Under the pieces are notes generated by a model. The model did not search any database, was not told the origin of the DNA, and saw nothing but the letters and a program-made list of their open reading frames with translations. Of a DNA stretch of 64,000 nt, positions 26,923 through 36,100 are shown piece after piece. Source of the stretch: Sphingomonas trueperi. GTDB taxonomy: Bacteria > Pseudomonadota > Alphaproteobacteria > Sphingomonadales > Sphingomonadaceae. The stretch spans positions 62,001 through 126,000 of the forward strand of contig NZ_JAATJB010000006.1 of the NCBI RefSeq assembly GCF_011927635.1. The letters are read 5' to 3'. The translations under genes were made by a program, and so were the position numbers. How positions within the stretch are numbered: position 1 is the stretch's first letter; every line of letters starts with the position of its first letter.

Positions 26923-28617
26923 CTACTCTGCCGCTTCTCGGTCGGCCTCGCCAAGGTGTAGGTGTCCAAGGTCAAGTCCGGGATGGGCAAGCTTGGCCAT
27001 CCACCGAGCTCGGCTCGCGACGGAAAGGCCGTCACCATACACGCCGCGCGACCCGCGCTCGGTGCGCCGCGAAAGCGCCAACGCGGTCCGCTCGGGCACC
27101 TCGTCTTCCCGCAGGCGATCCTCGAAGCTGTGCCGGAAGGAGTGCATGGTCAGCTTGGTCCCGACCAGCCCGCGCTCGCGCACGAGACGCGCGAACCATT
27201 CTCCGGTCTTCGCACCCACCTTGCCGTTCTTGCTGGTGGCGACGTCCGGGAACAGGCCGATGGCTTTGGTGCGCCGCCGCTGCTCGACATAGGCGAGGAA
27301 GCCCATGCGGATCAGCTCGGGGTGGATCGGCAGGATGCCACGTGACCCCTTGGTCTTCGAGCTGCGCCCGTCGAACGCTCGCAGGTGGAATACGGGGTGA
27401 CCCTCGCGCTCCGTCACGTCTTCTACGTGCATCCCCGCCGCTTCGCCGAGCCGGAGGCCGTGGAAGAGGCAGAGCAGTGGAATCCAGAATTTGCCAGCCT
27501 TCGGCCCCATGCGGTCGTAGCTTCCGTCCCATGGGCTTGCCGAGAACAGGACGCGCAGTTGGTCGGGCTGGAAGGCGTCTCGCTTCTCATGCTCCGCTAC
27601 ATCGTCCGCAACCCTGAAGTCGCCGTCGAGCGGATTGCGGTCCATCCAGCCCTCGGTGACGGCCCATTTGAACATCGCCTTCACGAAGGTGACGTAACTG
27701 CCATTAATGGTTTTCGGACCGATGGTGGGCAGGCCGAGCGCCCGAGCCTTCGCGACCGCTTGGGGGACGGTAAGGCCCTTTAGCTCCTTCGTCTTCCCGA
27801 GGTTCATCGGCATGCCGACGATCATGTTGAACAGGTGCCGCCCGTCCTCACGGCCGATGGTCCGCAACTCACGGGTCTCGCCGAAGGTCTCCCGCAGAAG
27901 CCTGTAGACGGGCTTATGTGCGGTGATCGTGGATTGGCTCCACCTGCGCTTCTGCTCCTTGGAGGCCTGATACTCGCGAATGAGGTCGCCAATGGTATGT
28001 TGGAGCGCCTGCTCCGTTTCGCCTTGCGCCAGAGCGCCGCTGAATAGGGGATCGGCCGGGTGCCAGTCATAACGCCCAAGCAGCCGCGCGCGCTGCCCAA
28101 GCAGCGCCTCTCGGCGTGCGCGAAGCATGGCCAGCAGCATCGGCGTATACGCGGGCGACTTTCTATCGACCGCATATCCCTCGCGCCTGAGTAGCGACTC
28201 CACCTCGGCGCGCACGGTCGATACATCGCGTTCAGCGACCGCCTGACGGGCCTCGACCTCGGCTTCATCGATCATCGCTAGGTGATGATCCAAATCGTCC
28301 GGAGATTTGCTGACGGCCAGCACCATCTCGGGGCCGCTCTCAACCGCCTGACGAAACCAGCGAACGACGAGCGAAATCGCTTCGATTTCAGTCAATCGTC
28401 TGGGTTGATGCTTCGCGACCTTCGCTCGCGCTTCGTCCACTGCCGCCCAGTAGCGCTGTTCGGCGAGTCCCCGCAGCCGCTGCGCTTCTTCCAGTGACGA
28501 CGTTCCTAACGCGATGCGGAACGGCTTGCGGCCAACGAGCGGCCACAGCTCCTTCGGGAAGGCGCGATTGTAGTACCAGCGCTCTTCGCGGCGCAGCAGG
28601 TAGGACTTCCGGGCCAA
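26923..28617 (-). CDS. Tyrosine-type site-specific integrase
   Basis: 564 aa from the chosen TTG at 28617, which has GAAGG upstream and opens the family-typical ARKSYLLRREERWYYNRAFP domain (DUF6538-like). The frame is open to a TTG at 28683 and has a GTG at 28656, so the start is uncertain. The catalytic domain shows HGLRLGEAAG (first Arg), HSFRHSF (His-x-x-Arg) and a C-terminal Tyr in RGVYGDG. It should integrate and excise the element at tRNA-Leu. Confidence 0.92.
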   Translation of the reverse strand: MARKSYLLRREERWYYNRAFPKELWPLVGRKPFRIALGTSSLEEAQRLRGLAEQRYWAAVDEARAKVAKHQPRRLTEIEAISLVVRWFRQAVESGPEMVLAVSKSPDDLDHHLAMIDEAEVEARQAVAERDVSTVRAEVESLLRREGYAVDRKSPAYTPMLLAMLRARREALLGQRARLLGRYDWHPADPLFSGALAQGETEQALQHTIGDLIREYQASKEQKRRWSQSTITAHKPVYRLLRETFGETRELRTIGREDGRHLFNMIVGMPMNLGKTKELKGLTVPQAVAKARALGLPTIGPKTINGSYVTFVKAMFKWAVTEGWMDRNPLDGDFRVADDVAEHEKRDAFQPDQLRVLFSASPWDGSYDRMGPKAGKFWIPLLCLFHGLRLGEAAGMHVEDVTEREGHPVFHLRAFDGRSSKTKGSRGILPIHPELIRMGFLAYVEQRRRTKAIGLFPDVATSKNGKVGAKTGEWFARLVRERGLVGTKLTMHSFRHSFEDRLREDEVPERTALALSRRTERGSRGVYGDGLSVASRARWMAKLAHPGLDLGHLHLGEADREAAE

Positions 28618-28672
28618 ATTCGGCGCACCTTCGTCTGTGACAGGATTATGTGCCACCGGCTGCCAAAAACTT

Positions 28673-28687
28673 CGGAAATCCAAGGTT
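28673..28687. repeat. Candidate integrase arm site (right)
   Basis: Inverted, 14 of 15 matching copy of 21851-21865, 20 bp inside the right attachment repeat. If the integrase started at 28683 this site would lie within its coding region, which slightly favours the shorter start. Confidence 0.4.
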
Positions 28688-28707
28688 TCCGCCCATCAGG
28701 GGGGAAA

Positions 28708-28724
28708 TGGTGCCCAGAAGAGGA
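28708..28724 (-). other. attR: 3' end of tRNA-Leu
   Basis: The 17-bp attachment core forming the CCA end and acceptor/T-arm of tRNA-Leu(CAG); duplicated at 21815-21831. Confidence 0.85.
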
Positions 28725-28794
28725 CTCGAACCTCCACGACCTTGCGATCGCCAGCACCTGAAGCTGGTGCGTCTACCAATTCCGCCATCTGGGC
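28708..28794 (-). tRNA. tRNA-Leu (anticodon CAG)
   Basis: 87 nt including an encoded CCA. The acceptor stem GCCCAGA pairs with TCTGGGC, the anticodon stem CCAGC/GCTGG encloses TTCAGGT (anticodon CAG), and the long variable arm is typical of tRNA-Leu. The T-loop TTCGAGT is intact. It is the integration target of island 1, which left the gene functional. Confidence 0.97.
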
Positions 28795-28937
28795 ACGGGG
28801 TAGGCCGGCGCCTCTAGTGGAGGTTTGCGGGGGGTGTCAAACACTTTTTGCGAAAAATAATGGACTTCGCGTCGCGCTTGCCGTTTAGCCGTCCGCACGG
28901 CATTGGGGCCGCACGTTTGCGAGGCAAGAGGCGGAAG

Positions 28938-29873
28938 ATGAAGGACAGGCTGGTAACCCTGATCGGCGGTGGGGGCTTCCTCGGCCGCTACGTGGCGCAG
29001 GAGCTGCTCGCCGCCGGCGCGCGCGTCCGCGTCGTCGAGCGCAAGCCCCGCGACGCCTGGTTTATCAAGACCCAGGGGAATCTGGGCCAGACCCAGCTTG
29101 TCGTCGGCGACATCACCAAGCCCGAGACGCTCGCCCGTGCGCTGCAGGGCAGCGACGCGGTGGTGAACTTCGTCGGCATCCTCGCGGGCGATTTCGACAA
29201 GGTCCACGTCCAGGGTGCGCGCAACGTCGCCGAGGCGGCCAAGGCCGCGGGTGCCGGCGCGCTGGTGCACATCTCGGCGCTCGGTGCCGATGCCGGCTCG
29301 CCCTCCGCCTATGGCCGCAGCAAGGCGGCCGGCGAGCAGGCCGTGCTCGCCGCCTTCCCGGGTGCAACCATTCTGCGTCCCTCGATCGTGTTCGGCCGCG
29401 AGGATGCGTTCGTGAACCGCTTTGCGGGCATGATCGCCGGTGCGCCGCTGAACATCGTGCCGATCGTGCGCGGCGAGACCCGGTTCCAGCCGGTGTTCGT
29501 CGCCGACGTCGCGCAGGCGGTGACGGCGGCGCTCGCCGATCCGGCGACGCATGGCGGCAAGACCTATACGCTGGGCGGCCCGGACGTGCTGAGCATGTCG
29601 GCGCTGCTCCACTGGATCGCCGGCGCGATCGGCCGCAAGCCGCATTTCGTCGAACTGCCCGATTCGCTTAGCGGTCTGATCGCCGCGCTGCCCGGCACGC
29701 CGATCACCCGCGACCAGTTCGCGATGCTGCAGGCCGACAATGTCGTGCCGGCGGGTGCCGAGGGCCTCGCCGCGCTGGGCGTTACGCCCACGCCGATGGC
29801 GACGGTGGCGCCGAGCTGGCTGGTGCGCTTCCGCCAGGCGGGCCGCTTCAGCCGCTTCCGCGCGACCGCCTGA
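28938..29873 (+). CDS. Complex I NDUFA9-like NAD-dependent epimerase family protein
   Basis: 311 aa atypical SDR. The nucleotide-binding motif LIGGGGFLGRYVAQEL begins at residue 8. ISALGADAGSPSAYGRSKAAGE contains the YxxxK-type Tyr and Lys. It resembles the NDUFA9/39-kDa complex I subunit group, which binds NADPH and may help complex I assembly or quinone metabolism; the bacterial function is not certain. The ATG at 28938 has GCGGAAG upstream. Confidence 0.85.
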   Translation: MKDRLVTLIGGGGFLGRYVAQELLAAGARVRVVERKPRDAWFIKTQGNLGQTQLVVGDITKPETLARALQGSDAVVNFVGILAGDFDKVHVQGARNVAEAAKAAGAGALVHISALGADAGSPSAYGRSKAAGEQAVLAAFPGATILRPSIVFGREDAFVNRFAGMIAGAPLNIVPIVRGETRFQPVFVADVAQAVTAALADPATHGGKTYTLGGPDVLSMSALLHWIAGAIGRKPHFVELPDSLSGLIAALPGTPITRDQFAMLQADNVVPAGAEGLAALGVTPTPMATVAPSWLVRFRQAGRFSRFRATA

Positions 29874-29939
29874 TCCATTCCCCCTGCCGGGCGGCGCCTT
29901 GCAGGGGTCGCCCGGCGCGACCCTGCAAGGAGCCTTTCC

Positions 29940-30746
29940 ATGACCACGCTGCTGGTGGCGATCCTGCTCGGCATCGTCGAAGGCGTTACCGAGTTCCTGC
30001 CGGTCTCCTCGACCGGACACCTGATCCTCGCCAGCGAGCTGATGGGCTATGATTCGGCGCGCTGGGCGATGTTCAACGTCGTCATCCAGCTGGGCGCGAT
30101 CCTGGCGGTGGTGGTGCTCTACTGGCGCACCTTCTGGGCGGTGCTGGACGGGCTGCTCAAGCTCAACCCGGTGTCGTTGCGCTTCGTACGCAACCTGCTG
30201 ATCGCCTTCATCCCCGCCGCGGTGATCGGCCTCGCGCTCCACAAGCATATCGAGGCGCTGCTCGGCGCGCCCAAGGTGGTGGCCTGGGCGCTGATCGTCG
30301 GCGGCGTCGCGATTCTCGTCATCGAGCGGCTGGTCAAGTCGGCGACGATCCACGGCATCGCCGAGATCCCGATGGTGCGCGTGATCGGCATCGGCTTCGT
30401 CCAGTGCCTGGCGATGGTGCCGGGCATCAGTCGCTCGGGCGCGACGATCATGGGCGCGCTGTCGCTCGGCGTCGAGCGGCGCACGGCAGCGGAGTTCAGC
30501 TTCTTCCTCGCCATCCCGACGATGCTGGGCGCAACCGCGCTTGAGCTGCTCAAGAACCGGGAGATGCTGGCGACCAGCGGCGTCGGCTGGGGCGAGATCG
30601 GCGTCGGTTTCGTCGTCGCGTTCGTGGTGGCGCTGGCGGTGATCAAGTGGTTCGTCGGCATCGTGAGCAAGCATGGCTTCACGCCCTTCGCGCTCTATCG
30701 CATTGTTGCGGGAACGGCCGCACTGATTTGGCTTTCCATGCGATAA
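29940..30746 (+). CDS. uppP: Undecaprenyl-diphosphate phosphatase
   Basis: 268 aa multi-pass inner-membrane enzyme that recycles undecaprenyl diphosphate to the monophosphate carrier for peptidoglycan and other surface polymers. Motif 1 is EGVTEFLPVSSTGH (residues 14-27), motif 2 is PGISRSGATI, with hydrophobic helices throughout. An AAGGAG ribosome-binding site precedes the ATG at 29940. Also known as BacA because overproduction gives bacitracin resistance. Confidence 0.96.
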   Translation: MTTLLVAILLGIVEGVTEFLPVSSTGHLILASELMGYDSARWAMFNVVIQLGAILAVVVLYWRTFWAVLDGLLKLNPVSLRFVRNLLIAFIPAAVIGLALHKHIEALLGAPKVVAWALIVGGVAILVIERLVKSATIHGIAEIPMVRVIGIGFVQCLAMVPGISRSGATIMGALSLGVERRTAAEFSFFLAIPTMLGATALELLKNREMLATSGVGWGEIGVGFVVAFVVALAVIKWFVGIVSKHGFTPFALYRIVAGTAALIWLSMR

Positions 30747-30869
30747 GGCCGTTTCGGACCTTTGCGACGTGGGTTTTCGTGTTCGGAAGGTGAAAAGTCG
30801 GGTTCTGAACCCATATAGGTAAGTATTACTGTCTTTATTGCGCTGCCGCTCTCCTGTAGGGGGGGCGGC

Positions 30870-32330
30870 ATGGCTGACGATCCCATGCTCAAATTCGTCG
30901 GACGCCCGCAGGCGTATCCGGCCAAGCGCCCCGCCCAGCTGCGTGCGGAAGACTTTCGCGAGATCGCGGAGCGCTATGCGGTGCCCGATGCGGAATCGCA
31001 GGCCGGCCGCTGCAGCCAGTGCGGCGTGCCCTATTGTTCGGTGCACTGCCCGCTGCACAACCATATCCCGGACTGGCTGCGCCTGACGGCCGAGGGGCGG
31101 CTGCAGGAGGCGTACCAGCTATCCAACAGCACCTCGACCATGCCCGAGATCTGCGGCCGCATCTGCCCGCAGGACCGGCTGTGCGAAGGCAATTGCGTGA
31201 TCGAATTCTCGGGCCACGGCGCGGTGACGATCGGCTCGGTCGAGAAGTTCATCACCGACACCGCCTGGGCCGAAGGCTGGGTGGAGCCGGTGCAGGTCGG
31301 GCGTGATCGCGGCCAGTCGGTCGGCATCATCGGCGCGGGACCTGCGGGCCTCGCCGCCGCCGAATATCTGCGCGGCTACGGCTATGAGGTCCATGTCTAC
31401 GACCGCTACGATCGTTCGGGCGGGCTGCTCACTTATGGCATCCCCGGCTTCAAGCTGGAGAAGGACGTGGTGATGCGCCGCGTCGACCGGCTCGAGCAGG
31501 CGGGCATCGTCTTCCACCGCAATTTCGAGGTCGGCCGCGACGCGACGCTGGGCGAACTCCGCCAGCGCCACGATTCGATCCTGGTCGCCACCGGCGTTTA
31601 CAAGGCGCGCGCGATCAAGGCGCCGGGCGTCGGCGCCAAGGGCGTGGTCGACGCGCTCGATTACCTCACCGCGTCGAACCGCAAGAATTTCGGCGACGCG
31701 GTGCCAGCCTATGACGATGGCAGCCTCAACGCGCTCGGCAAGCATGTCGTGGTCGTCGGCGGCGGCGATACCGCGATGGACTGCGTCCGCACCGCGATCC
31801 GCCAGGGCGCGGCGTCGGTGAAGTGCCTGTACCGTCGCGACCGGGCGAACATGCCGGGCTCGCAGCGCGAAGTCGCCAATGCCGAGGAGGAAGGCGTCGA
31901 GTTCGTCTGGCTCTCCGCGCCGGAAGCGTTCGACGGCACCGAGCAGGTGACCGGCGTGCGTGCCTCCAAGATGCGCCTCGGCGCGCCCGACGCCTCGGGC
32001 CGCCGCGCACCGGAGGTCGATCCGGGCGGGGCGCTGCAGATGCCGGCCGACCTCGTCATCAAGGCGCTGGGCTTCGAGCCCGAGGACCTGCCCAAGCTGT
32101 TCGGCGCCGAGGAACTGGGCGTCACCCGCTGGGGCACGCTGCGCACCGACGGCAAGACGATGATGACCAGCATGGACGGCGTGTTCGCCGCCGGCGACAT
32201 CGTCCGCGGCGCCAGTCTGGTGGTGTGGGCGATCCGCGACGGTCGCGACGTGGCAGCGCATATGCACACGTGGATGAAGGCACGGGCCAAGGCACCGATT
32301 TCGGCCAAGCGCGAAGCGAGCGTCGCATGA
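30870..32330 (+). CDS. gltD: Glutamate synthase (NADPH) small subunit
   Basis: 486 aa. The N-terminal [4Fe-4S] cysteines (CSQCGVPYCSVHC, then CGRICPQDRLCEGNC) are followed by the FAD motif GAGPAGLAAAEYL and the NADPH motif VVGGGDTAMDC. It passes electrons from NADPH to GltB, which converts glutamine and 2-oxoglutarate to two glutamates. The stop overlaps the start of the DUF2059 gene, and gltB follows that, so the three form an operon. Confidence 0.96.
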   Translation: MADDPMLKFVGRPQAYPAKRPAQLRAEDFREIAERYAVPDAESQAGRCSQCGVPYCSVHCPLHNHIPDWLRLTAEGRLQEAYQLSNSTSTMPEICGRICPQDRLCEGNCVIEFSGHGAVTIGSVEKFITDTAWAEGWVEPVQVGRDRGQSVGIIGAGPAGLAAAEYLRGYGYEVHVYDRYDRSGGLLTYGIPGFKLEKDVVMRRVDRLEQAGIVFHRNFEVGRDATLGELRQRHDSILVATGVYKARAIKAPGVGAKGVVDALDYLTASNRKNFGDAVPAYDDGSLNALGKHVVVVGGGDTAMDCVRTAIRQGAASVKCLYRRDRANMPGSQREVANAEEEGVEFVWLSAPEAFDGTEQVTGVRASKMRLGAPDASGRRAPEVDPGGALQMPADLVIKALGFEPEDLPKLFGAEELGVTRWGTLRTDGKTMMTSMDGVFAAGDIVRGASLVVWAIRDGRDVAAHMHTWMKARAKAPISAKREASVA

Positions 32331-33055
32331 AGGCGCTCGCCACCGCACTGCTGCTCGCCGCCGCCAGCCCTGCGCTGGCGCAGACCCAGCCCCCGGCGGC
32401 GTCCGCACCGGCCGCCGCCGCGCCCGATCCCGCGCGCCTCGCGGTCGCGCGCGAGCTGGCGGACAAGCTGATCCCGCAGGGGATGTACCAGCGGATGCTG
32501 GGCGGGAATTTCAACCGCATGATGGAATCGATGGTGGGCTCCGCCGCGGAGATTCCGATGCGCGACTTCGCGCAGATGGGCGGGATGAGCGAGGCGGAGG
32601 TTGCCGCGCTCGGCCAGACGACGCTGCGCGAGGTGATGGAGATCTATGATCCCTATTGGCAGGAACGCCAGCAGCGGATGATGCGGTCGATGATGGGCGA
32701 GATGGGCAAGCTGATGTCCACGCTCGAGCCCAAGGTGCGGGTCGCGCTCGCCCGGGCCTATGCGCGCGAATATACGCTGCCCGAGCTGCAGGCGCTCCAG
32801 CGCTTCTTCGCGACGCCGGCGGGCAGCCATTATGCGCGCAGCTCGATGGAACTGATGATGGGGCCGGACATGGCGCAGACCATGGCCGAGGCGATGCCGG
32901 AGATCATGAAGCAGATGCCGGCACTGGTGCAGGCGGCGCAAGCCGGCACCAAGGACCTCCCGTCGCCGCGCAAGGCCGAGGATCTGACGCCGCAAGAGCG
33001 CGAGAAGATCCTGAAGCTGCTGGGCGCGAAGTCCGCCCCGCCCGCCAAGAAGTAA
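32327..33055 (+). CDS. DUF2059-family exported protein between gltD and gltB
   Basis: 242 aa with a signal peptide (about 1-19, ending ALAQ), then a Pro/Ala-rich linker and helical sequence rich in Met (QRMMRSMMGEMGKLM). The C-terminal helices include LPELQALQRFFATPAG, the DUF2059 signature. Function unknown; probably periplasmic. It overlaps gltD by 4 bp and precedes gltB by 47 bp, an unexpected insertion into the glutamate synthase operon. Confidence 0.8.
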   Translation: MKALATALLLAAASPALAQTQPPAASAPAAAAPDPARLAVARELADKLIPQGMYQRMLGGNFNRMMESMVGSAAEIPMRDFAQMGGMSEAEVAALGQTTLREVMEIYDPYWQERQQRMMRSMMGEMGKLMSTLEPKVRVALARAYAREYTLPELQALQRFFATPAGSHYARSSMELMMGPDMAQTMAEAMPEIMKQMPALVQAAQAGTKDLPSPRKAEDLTPQEREKILKLLGAKSAPPAKK

Positions 33056-33102
33056 GCACCGCGCGCCCACGGGGCCCGCGCGAAGGAAGATCGAGGAAGA
33101 CA

Positions 33103-36100
33103 ATGGACGACATCAAGCTGGCCGCCGAGCGCCAACGCCTCGCCCGTGAGGGCATGTACCGCCCCGAATATGAAGGCGATGCCTGCGGCGTGGGCATGGT
33201 TGCGGCGACCGACGGTCAGGTGTCGCGCCGGGTCGTCCAGTCGGCGATCGATGCGCTGAAGGCGGTGTGGCACCGCGGGGCGGTGGATGCCGACGGCAAG
33301 ACCGGCGACGGCGCCGGCATCCATGTCGATCTCCCCTTGCGCTTCTTCGACGAGCAGATCGTCGGCAGCGGCCACCGCGTGCTGCCGAACCGCCTCGCCG
33401 TCGGCATGATCTTCCTGCCGCGCACCGACCTCGGCGCGCAGGAGACCTGCCGCACCATCGTCGAGAGCGAGATCATCGAGGCGGGCTACACCATCTATGG
33501 CTGGCGCCAGGTGCCGGTCGACGTCTCGGTGATCGGCATGAAGGCGCAGGCGACGCGCCCCGAGATCGAGCAGATCATGATCGCCGGGCCGATGCCCGAC
33601 GCGATGGACGCCGCCGAGTTCGAGCGCCAGCTCTATCTGATCCGCCGTCGCATCGAGAAGCGGGTGATCGCGGCGCAGGTGGGCGGCTTCTACATCTGCT
33701 CGCTGTCGTGCCGCTCGATCATCTACAAGGGCCTGTTCCTCGCCGAATCGCTGTCCGACTTCTACCCGGACCTCAAGGATTCGCGCTTCGAGAGCCGCGT
33801 CGCGATCTTCCACCAGCGCTATTCCACCAACACCTTCCCGCAATGGTGGCTGGCGCAGCCGTTCCGCTGCCTGGCGCATAACGGCGAGATCAACACGATC
33901 CGCGGCAACCAGAACTGGATGCGCAGCCACGAGATCAAGATGGCGAGCATCGCGTTCGGCGAGCAGAGCGAGGACATCAAGCCGGTGATCCCGGCCGGCG
34001 CGTCGGACACGGCCGCGCTCGACGCGGTGTTCGAGGCGATCTGCCGCTCGGGCCGCGACGCGCCCACCGCCAAGCTGATGCTGGTGCCCGAAGCCTGGCA
34101 GCAGGACGAGGATACGCCGCCGGCGCACGCCGCGATGTACCAGTATCTCGCCTCGGTGATGGAGCCGTGGGACGGCCCCGCAGCACTTGCGATGACCGAC
34201 GGCCGCTGGGCGGTGGCGGGCATGGACCGCAACGCGCTCCGCCCCTTGCGCTATACCCAGACCTCGGACGGGCTGCTGATCGTCGGGTCGGAAACCGGCA
34301 TGGTGCCGGTGCCCGAGGCGAACGTCGTCGCCAAGGGCCGGCTCGGGCCGGGCGAGATGATCGCGGTGGACCTCGACGAGGGCAAGCTGCTCCACGACCG
34401 CGCGATCAAGGACCAGATCGCCGGCGAGGCCGATTACGCTTCGATGGTGCAGGGCTTCCTGTCGATCGACGACCTGCCCGCGGCGCCGGCCGAGACCTAT
34501 TATGAGCGCGCCGAGCTGTCGCGCCGCCAGGTCGCCGCCGGCCAGACGCTCGAGGACATGGAACTGATCCTCGCGCCGATGGTCGAGACCGCCAAGGAAG
34601 CGATCGGCTCGATGGGCGACGATACGCCGCTCGCGGTGATCTCGTTCAAGTCGCGGCTGATCAGCCAGTTCTTCCGCCAGAATTTCAGCCAGGTGACCAA
34701 CCCGCCCATCGATCCGTTGCGCGAGCGCTATGTGATGTCGCTCAAGACGCGGTTCGGCAACCTCGCCAACATCCTCGATACCGAAGGCGCGGGCAGCCCG
34801 GTGCTGGTGCTGGAGAGCCCGGTGCTCACCAATGCCGACTGGCACCGGTTGCGCGCGCATTTCGGGTCGAGCGCGGCGGAAATCGACTGCACCTTCGCGG
34901 CCGATGGCGATCCCGAATCGCTCAAGCTCGCGATCAAGCGCATCCGCCACGAGGCCGAGCAGGCCGTCCGCGCCGGCTGCACCGAACTGTTTCTCACCGA
35001 CGAACATAGCGGGCCCGACAAGGCGGCGATCGCCGGCGTGCTGGCGGCGGCGGCGGTGCACACCCACCTCGTCCGCCGGGGGCTGCGCTCCTATGCCAGC
35101 GTCAACGTCCGCACCGCCGAGTGCCTCGACACGCATTATTATGCGGTGCTGATCGGCGTCGGCGCGACCACGGTGAACGCCTATCTGGCCGAGGCCGCGA
35201 TCGCCGATCGGCACGCGCGCGGCCTGTTCGGCGAGCTGAGCCTCGCCGAGTGCCTGAAGCGCCACCGCAAGGCGATCGACGAGGGACTGCTCAAGATCCT
35301 GTCGAAGATGGGTATCGCGGTGATCAGCTCCTATCGCGGCGGCTATAATTTCGAAGCGGTGGGCCTCAGCCGCGCGCTGGTGAACGACCTGTTCCCCGGC
35401 ATGCCGGCCAAGATCTCGGGCGAAGGCTATGCCTCGCTCCACCTCTCGGCGATGATGCGCCACGAGGCGGCCTATGATGCGGGCGTGGCGACGCTGCCGG
35501 TCGGCGGATTCTACCGCCAGCGCGCGGGCGGCGAGGCGCATGCCTATTCGGCGCAGCTGATGCACCAGCTGCAGACCGCGGTGTCGAACGACAGCTATTC
35601 CAGCTATCTCGCCTTCTCGCGCGGGGTGCGGGACCTGCCGCCGGTGTACTTGCGCGACCTGCTCGAGTTCAACTTCCCCGAGAGCGGCGTGCCGATCGAC
35701 CAGGTCGAGGCGATCACCGAGATCCGCAAGCGCTTCGTCACGCCGGGAATGTCCTTGGGCGCGCTGAGCCCCGAGGCGCACGAGACGCTCGCCATCGCGA
35801 TGAACCGGATCGGCGCGCGCGCCGTGTCGGGCGAAGGCGGCGAGGATTCGGCGCGCTACACGCCCTACGAGAATGGCGACAACGCCAACTCCTCGATCAA
35901 GCAGGTCGCCTCGGGCCGGTTCGGCGTGACCGCGGAATATCTCAACGCCTGCGACGAGATCGAGATCAAGGTGGCCCAGGGCGCCAAGCCCGGCGAGGGC
36001 GGCCAGCTGCCCGGCTTCAAGGTTACCGAGTTCATCGCCAGGCTGCGCCATGCGACGCCGGGCGTGACGCTGATCTCGCCGCCGCCGCACCACGACATCT

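Larger units (their letters stand above)
21815..28724. mobile_element. Integrative element in tRNA-Leu(CAG) carrying restriction genes
   Basis: A 6.9-kb element bounded by a 17-bp direct repeat (21815-21831 and 28708-28724) that is the 3' end of tRNA-Leu. The tyrosine integrase gene lies next to the intact tRNA, as usual. Gene order from left: BglII-type endonuclease, MT-A70 methyltransferase, serine resolvase, Mrr-type endonuclease, RepA-like ATPase, integrase. Capsid and conjugation genes are absent, so transfer would need a helper or chromosomal processes. Confidence 0.85.
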
